Assembly (NCBI GenBank): GCA_900471515.1
Contig: UCFC01000010.1
Location: forward strand, 434,001 to 498,000
Length of the DNA stretch: 64,000 nucleotides
Direction: 5' to 3'
Origin: Hyphomicrobiales bacterium
GTDB taxonomy: Bacteria; Pseudomonadota; Alphaproteobacteria; Rhizobiales; Rhizobiaceae
Shown here: positions 60,351-64,000 of the stretch, one piece after another
Position numbering within the stretch: the stretch's first letter is position 1
Layout of the letters: each line of letters opens with the position of its first letter
The notes under the pieces: generated by a model
Database searches by the model: none
Told to the model about the DNA's origin: nothing
The model's input: only the letters and a program-made list of their open reading frames with translations
Translations under genes and position numbers: made by a program

Positions 60351-61689
60351 TGAGGTGATCGGCCGAGAGGCCGAGCCGGCCGAACACGTTTCGGGTATCG
60401 ACAATCAGCCTGGCGTTCTTCGAAAGAGCCGCATAGTCGATTATGTCGTGATCGGTCGCGATGAGGACCACGTCGTATCCCGCAACGGCTTCCGGCGTCA
60501 GATCGATGGATTTGCGGCCCTTCAGCGCCTGATATTCGCGGGTCGGCGGAATCTCGGCGACGAAGGGGTCGTGATAATCCGCCTTGCCGCCGCGTTCCTC
60601 GATGATCTCGATCAGGCGCAGCGACGGGCTTTCCCTGATATCGGCGACGTTCTTCTTGTAGGCGAGGCCAAGCACGAGGACGCGGGAGCGGCTGAGCGCC
60701 TTGCCCGCACGAATATCCAGCGCCTCGGCCAGCTTGCCGACGACATAGCGCGGCATCGCCGAATTGATCTCGCCGGCGAGTTCGATGAAACGGGTCGGCA
60801 GCTCGAATTCGCGCGACTTCCAGGTGAGGTAGAAGGGGTCGATCGGAATGCAGTGACCGCCAAGACCGGGACCGGGATAGAAGGGCATATAGCCGAACGG
60901 CTTGGTTTTGGCCGCGTCGATGACTTCCCAGACATCGATGCCCATTGCCGCATAGACGGTCTTCAGCTCGTTGACGAGAGCGATGTTGACCGAGCGGAAG
61001 ATGTTTTCGGTGAGCTTGACGGCTTCCGCCGTCGCATTGGAGGAAACCGGAACGACGCTCGAGACGGCGGCACCGTAGAAGGATTTCATCAGCGACAGGG
61101 CTTGTGCGCCATCGCCCGCAACGACTTTCGGGATGGTGGCCGTGTGGTAATTCTGGTTGCCGGGATCCTCGCGCTCCGGCGAAAAACCGACGAAGAAATC
61201 GGAACCGGACTTAAGCCCGGTCTCTTCGAGAATGACCTTCACGATATCGTCGGTGGTGCCGGGATAGGTGGTCGATTCCAGCACGATCAGCTGGCCCGCG
61301 CGCAGATGGGCGGCAATCGACCGCGACGTCGCCTCCACGAAGGAAAGATCGGGATCGCGATGTTTCGTAAGCGGCGTCGGGACGCAGATGACGATCACGT
61401 CGCAATCCGAGAGGCCGGCGAAATCGGTCGTCGAGACAAAGCGCCCGGCATCAATCTCGGCCGTCAGCGCCTCGTTTGTCACCGCGTCGATGTAGGAGCG
61501 GCGGGCATCCAGCGCGACGATCTTCTTCGGATCGATGTCGAAGCCGGTCACGGCAAAGCCGCTGCGGGCGACCGCCATCGCCAGCGGCAGGCCGACATAA
61601 CCGAGACCGATGATGCCGGCGCGCGCCGCGCGCGTCTCAATCTTCTTGGAAAGTGTCTCGAAAGTGGAAGAGCGTGCGTCCAAGGCCAT
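60340..61689 (-). CDS. UDP-N-acetylglucosamine/UDP-glucose 6-dehydrogenase family (WbpA/TviB-like)
   Basis: A 449-residue nucleotide-sugar dehydrogenase that oxidises the C6 alcohol of a UDP-sugar to the uronic acid with 2 NAD+. It has the Rossmann loop IIGLGYVGLPLA, Thr/Glu residues of the thiol-ester site and catalytic Cys280 in GLGGHCIPIDPFYL. The long form with FSPEREDPGN and VSSNATAEAVKL points to the UDP-N-acetyl sugar branch (WbpA, TviB) more than UDP-glucose dehydrogenase. ATG 61689 has AAGAGG. Its product could feed surface polysaccharide synthesis. Confidence 0.88.
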   Translation of the reverse strand: MALDARSSTFETLSKKIETRAARAGIIGLGYVGLPLAMAVARSGFAVTGFDIDPKKIVALDARRSYIDAVTNEALTAEIDAGRFVSTTDFAGLSDCDVIVICVPTPLTKHRDPDLSFVEATSRSIAAHLRAGQLIVLESTTYPGTTDDIVKVILEETGLKSGSDFFVGFSPEREDPGNQNYHTATIPKVVAGDGAQALSLMKSFYGAAVSSVVPVSSNATAEAVKLTENIFRSVNIALVNELKTVYAAMGIDVWEVIDAAKTKPFGYMPFYPGPGLGGHCIPIDPFYLTWKSREFELPTRFIELAGEINSAMPRYVVGKLAEALDIRAGKALSRSRVLVLGLAYKKNVADIRESPSLRLIEIIEERGGKADYHDPFVAEIPPTREYQALKGRKSIDLTPEAVAGYDVVLIATDHDIIDYAALSKNARLIVDTRNVFGRLGLSADHLIKA

Positions 61690-62091
61690 GCCTCTTGCGA
61701 AAAGTGAATCCGAAGGCTGATCTAATGCATGATCCCGCCAAATTAAACCCGGCCTGCAACCGACACCTAACTGCGCCATGCGCCGGCTTCATTGGCCGGG
61801 TGTGGCCCGAATGACCCGGGGTCGGCCATCCCGGCAACCGGGACGCACAAAAAAAATCGCAATCCCATTGTTTCGCACTTTCAGCGTGCCTATTTTGGCA
61901 AATGATAATGAACCACTTTGCAAAGATTGCTCGCCCGTTTCCAGGAGGTCGGAAGCCGGCGGGTGTCAAAGCCGGTTGTCGGCAATCGTTGACACGATAA
62001 TACCGCTCGTACATCCTGATTTTTTTTGTGATCTGCTCACCGTGAACGGGCAGGTCATGGTCGTTTTTGCATTTCGGGATGGACGTGCGAC
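61690..62091. other. Intergenic region between UDP-sugar dehydrogenase and cyclase
   Basis: About 400 nt with no gene seen. It contains an A8 run near 61850, a T8 run near 62020, a TTGACA hexamer at 61989-61994 that could be part of a promoter for the cyclase, and short GC inverted repeats (TCCCGG-CAA-CCGGGA near 61829). A small RNA cannot be excluded from reading alone. Confidence 0.35.
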
Positions 62092-63450
62092 ATGAGGATA
62101 ATACCAAGAATGAGCACGATCGAATCCAGCGTATCCTCCATTTTGTTGGACCGTGTTGCTGAATGGCTGACGAATTCTTCGCTGGCCGGTGACGACCTTG
62201 AAAACATCGTGCGCGGTTTCTGCGAGCGGCTTGCGGCCGCCGGCCTGCCGCTCGCGCGCGTGCACCTGACCTTCTCGATGCTGCATCCGCTCTACGATGC
62301 GCTGAGCTTCACCTGGAAGCGCGCCAGCGGCGTGACCATCGAAGGCTTCCGCATGCCGGCCGGCCAGAAGCCGGACCGTTTCCTGCAAAGCCCCTATTTC
62401 CATCTTCTCGACAACAACCTGCAGCATATACGCCGCCGCATCATGCCTGACGGCCCGAGCGAGTTTCCGATCTTCGAGGATCTCAGGCAGGAAAGGATCA
62501 CCGATTACCTCGCCTTCGTGCAGCCATTCGGCGACGGATCGGTGCAGGGCATGATGGGCTCCTGGTCGACCGACAGCTCCGCCGGTTTTTCCGACGACAT
62601 GATCGATGCGCTGCTGCGCATGCAGAACCATCTGGCGGTGGCTGCCAAGATGGCGGTGCTTGCCAAGCTCGCCAACAATATGCTGACCACCTATCTCGGC
62701 GGCGACGCCGGCAAGCGCGTGCTGAACGGCCAGGTTCGCCGCGGCGACGGTGAAACGATCCGTGCCGCTCTCGTCATGGCCGACATGCGCGAATCCACCA
62801 TGTATGCCGAGAAGGAAGGCCGGCAGGCCTATATCGATACGCTGAACCAGTTCTTCGACGCGATCGCCGCGCCCTTCAACCGCAACGGCGGCGAAATCCT
62901 GAGCTTCCTCGGTGACGGCTTCCTGGCCGTCTATCCCTGCGGCCGTCACAAGGACCCATCCAAGATCGCCTGCGAGGCAGCGCTTTCTGCCGTGCACCAT
63001 GCGCAGGCGCGGGTTGCCGAATTGAACAAGGATCGCGAGGCGAAGGGCCTGCCGAAAATCGGCTACGGCATCGGCCTGCATGTCGGCAATGTCATGTTCG
63101 GCAATGTCGGCCTGAAGGACCGCCTTACCTTCTCCGCCTTCGGCTCCGCTGTAAACGAGGTGCAGCGCCTGCAGGTGCTGACGAAGAAATACGGCCGGGA
63201 GGTCGTCGCAAGCCAGGCCTTTGCCGGCTATTGCGGCGGCGAATGGATCACGCTCGGCGAGGAAAAACTGCGCGGCATCCGCCAGAAGGTCACAGTGCTT
63301 CAGCCGCGAGCGCCGACATCCGGCATCCACGTCGACGAAGGTTTCCGCGAATCCGTGCAGAACGGCCTTTCGGAAGCCGAACAGGTCATCATGCTTCACC
63401 GCGACAAGAAACAGGTAAAACGTACGCCGATCGAAAAATTCATTCAGTAA
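62092..63450 (+). CDS. Soluble class III adenylate/guanylate cyclase
   Basis: A 452-residue cytoplasmic protein. The first 200 residues form a rhizobial sensor region without spans, beginning with a helix and a GAF-like stretch (LARVHLTFSMLHPLYDALSF). The cyclase domain runs from about 222 to 390 with metal Asp231 in MADMRESTM and Asp275 in FLGDGFLAVYP, and SAFGSAVNEVQRL near the substrate site. Both metal aspartates are present, so activity is likely. ATG 62110 is an alternative start. A T-tailed hairpin follows the gene. Confidence 0.88.
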   Translation: MRIIPRMSTIESSVSSILLDRVAEWLTNSSLAGDDLENIVRGFCERLAAAGLPLARVHLTFSMLHPLYDALSFTWKRASGVTIEGFRMPAGQKPDRFLQSPYFHLLDNNLQHIRRRIMPDGPSEFPIFEDLRQERITDYLAFVQPFGDGSVQGMMGSWSTDSSAGFSDDMIDALLRMQNHLAVAAKMAVLAKLANNMLTTYLGGDAGKRVLNGQVRRGDGETIRAALVMADMRESTMYAEKEGRQAYIDTLNQFFDAIAAPFNRNGGEILSFLGDGFLAVYPCGRHKDPSKIACEAALSAVHHAQARVAELNKDREAKGLPKIGYGIGLHVGNVMFGNVGLKDRLTFSAFGSAVNEVQRLQVLTKKYGREVVASQAFAGYCGGEWITLGEEKLRGIRQKVTVLQPRAPTSGIHVDEGFRESVQNGLSEAEQVIMLHRDKKQVKRTPIEKFIQ

Positions 63451-63464
63451 TTACGCGCGAACAT

Positions 63465-63486
63465 TGCAGCGGCGTTGGCCGCTGCA
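63465..63486 (+). other. Perfect stem-loop after the cyclase gene
   Basis: TGCAGCGGC pairs perfectly with GCCGCTGCA around a GTTG loop, 15 nt past the stop codon. It has no T-run, but a second hairpin with a T-tail follows 25 nt later. Confidence 0.5.
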
Positions 63487-63510
63487 CCGTATATGGCCAC
63501 CCTCGCATCA

Positions 63511-63545
63511 GGCGCCTTGCAAAACAGGCGCCGTGCGTTGTTTTT
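63511..63545 (+). terminator. Rho-independent-type terminator
   Basis: GGCGCC (63511-63516) pairs with GGCGCC (63527-63532) around a 10-nt loop and is followed by GTGCGTTG and TTTTT at 63541-63545. It lies between the cyclase gene and the next ABC gene, both on the plus strand, and should separate the two units. Confidence 0.6.
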
Positions 63546-63633
63546 CCCATGTCTGTCATCAACTGGACACCCCGTTTACGGTACGATAGTGTGCCTTAAC
63601 GGGAACACATAAGGACTGGGGAATTTCATTGGT

Positions 63634-64000
63634 ATGGCGTCTGCAGCCGATCTGTTGCGTATTGAGAACCTGGATGTCGCCTTCTCCGTCTTCGGCGACC
63701 GGCTGCGTGTCGTAAAGGAAGCCAATCTCCGCATTCTGCCAGGCAAAGTGACTGCCCTTGTCGGCGAAAGCGGCTCGGGAAAATCGGTCATCAGCCAGTC
63801 GATCATGGGCATCCTGCCGGCACCCGCCCAGGCGAGCGGCCGCATCCTGTTTACCGACCCGCTGGACGGCAAGGCGACCGATATTCTCTCCCTGTCGCGC
63901 GACAGCGCCGAGATGCGCGACCTGCGCGGCCGCCGCATGGCGACCATCTTCCAGGAGCCGATGACCTCGCTCTCGCCGCTCCACACGGTCGGCAACCAGA
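63634..64000 (+). CDS. ABC transporter ATPase (dipeptide/oligopeptide type), N-terminal part
   Basis: The first 122 codons of a peptide-type ABC ATPase (DppD/YejF-like), open to the right edge. It shows Walker A GESGSGKS, the Q-loop IFQEPMTSLSP characteristic of Dpp/Opp/Yej ATPases, and the expected spacing between them. The later motifs lie outside the window, so it cannot be told whether the protein is a single ATPase or a YejF-style double one. ATG 63634 has only a weak ribosome site (GGGGAA at 14 nt). Confidence 0.88.
   Translation, partial: MASAADLLRIENLDVAFSVFGDRLRVVKEANLRILPGKVTALVGESGSGKSVISQSIMGILPAPAQASGRILFTDPLDGKATDILSLSRDSAEMRDLRGRRMATIFQEPMTSLSPLHTVGNQ

Noticed and set aside
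1-64000. CRISPR arrays, insertion sequences, tRNA or rRNA genes
   Set aside because: No spaced direct repeats, transposase motifs, tRNA cloverleaf arms with CCA-type ends or rRNA segments were recognised on either strand by reading.

Overview
The window reads as a chromosomal or chromid segment of a rhizobial alphaproteobacterium (Rhizobiaceae; Rhizobium, Sinorhizobium or Agrobacterium relatives). The grounds are the high-GC codon use, a pcaQ-pcaDCHGB cluster with a nearby pcaIJF cluster, a PmtA-type phospholipid methyltransferase, a CyaC-type quinone-sensing adenylate cyclase, and GGAAC-N16-CGTT promoters of the alphaproteobacterial EcfG general stress sigma factor. No rRNA, tRNA, insertion sequence or CRISPR array was seen. 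Both ends cut a gene: an MBL-fold hydrolase on the left and an ABC ATPase on the right.

Layout. 0-5 kb: msrA, an old-yellow-enzyme reductase, a LysR regulator and an exported alpha/beta hydrolase with paired AT-rich palindromes upstream. 5.5-12.8 kb: a complete sugar operon, LacI regulator, ABC binding protein, two permeases, GH127 beta-L-arabinofuranosidase and ABC ATPase, with two near-identical inverted operators flanking the -35 box. 12.9-19.4 kb: a DEDD exonuclease, LysR and AraC regulators around a 31-codon ORF, an AhpD/CMD protein with a TehA/SLAC1 transporter, an EEP hydrolase and a cardiolipin synthase. 19.4-29.7 kb: a stress and storage-carbon region holding treZ, a DUF2934 protein, small ORFs, a hybrid histidine kinase, a GST, a topoisomerase IB and glgX. 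Two perfect EcfG-type promoters and one near-perfect one lie here.

29.7-38.8 kb: an SDR, a frameshifted relic of an amino-acid binding protein, pcaFJI with a candidate PcaR operator pair, then a patchwork stretch (Na/Pi cotransporter, decayed P-type ATPase start, AP2/HNH-like small gene, DUF454 protein, acetamidase) and an IclR/PcaR-type regulator. 38.8-42 kb: a DedA protein, pmtA and a two-component system. 42-48.6 kb: an HIBADH-family dehydrogenase, pcaQ, then pcaD-C-H-G-B and an SDR, with a PcaQ-like site between pcaQ and pcaD. Together the two pca clusters convert protocatechuate to succinyl-CoA and acetyl-CoA.

48.6-52.8 kb: an ABC transporter of the AfuABC/FbpABC type preceded by a four-repeat Pho box. 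The Pho box, and the absence of an obvious adjacent-tyrosine iron pair in the binding protein, suggest that it imports a phosphorylated compound, not iron. 53-64 kb: an MBL hydrolase, polysaccharide deacetylase and glycosyltransferase, then the cyaC-like cyclase with an FkbM methyltransferase, a second methyltransferase, a DUF3095 cyclase-like protein, a UDP-sugar dehydrogenase, a soluble class III cyclase, and the start of a peptide ABC ATPase gene. Three cyclase-type genes within 8 kb point to a nucleotide-signalling neighbourhood.
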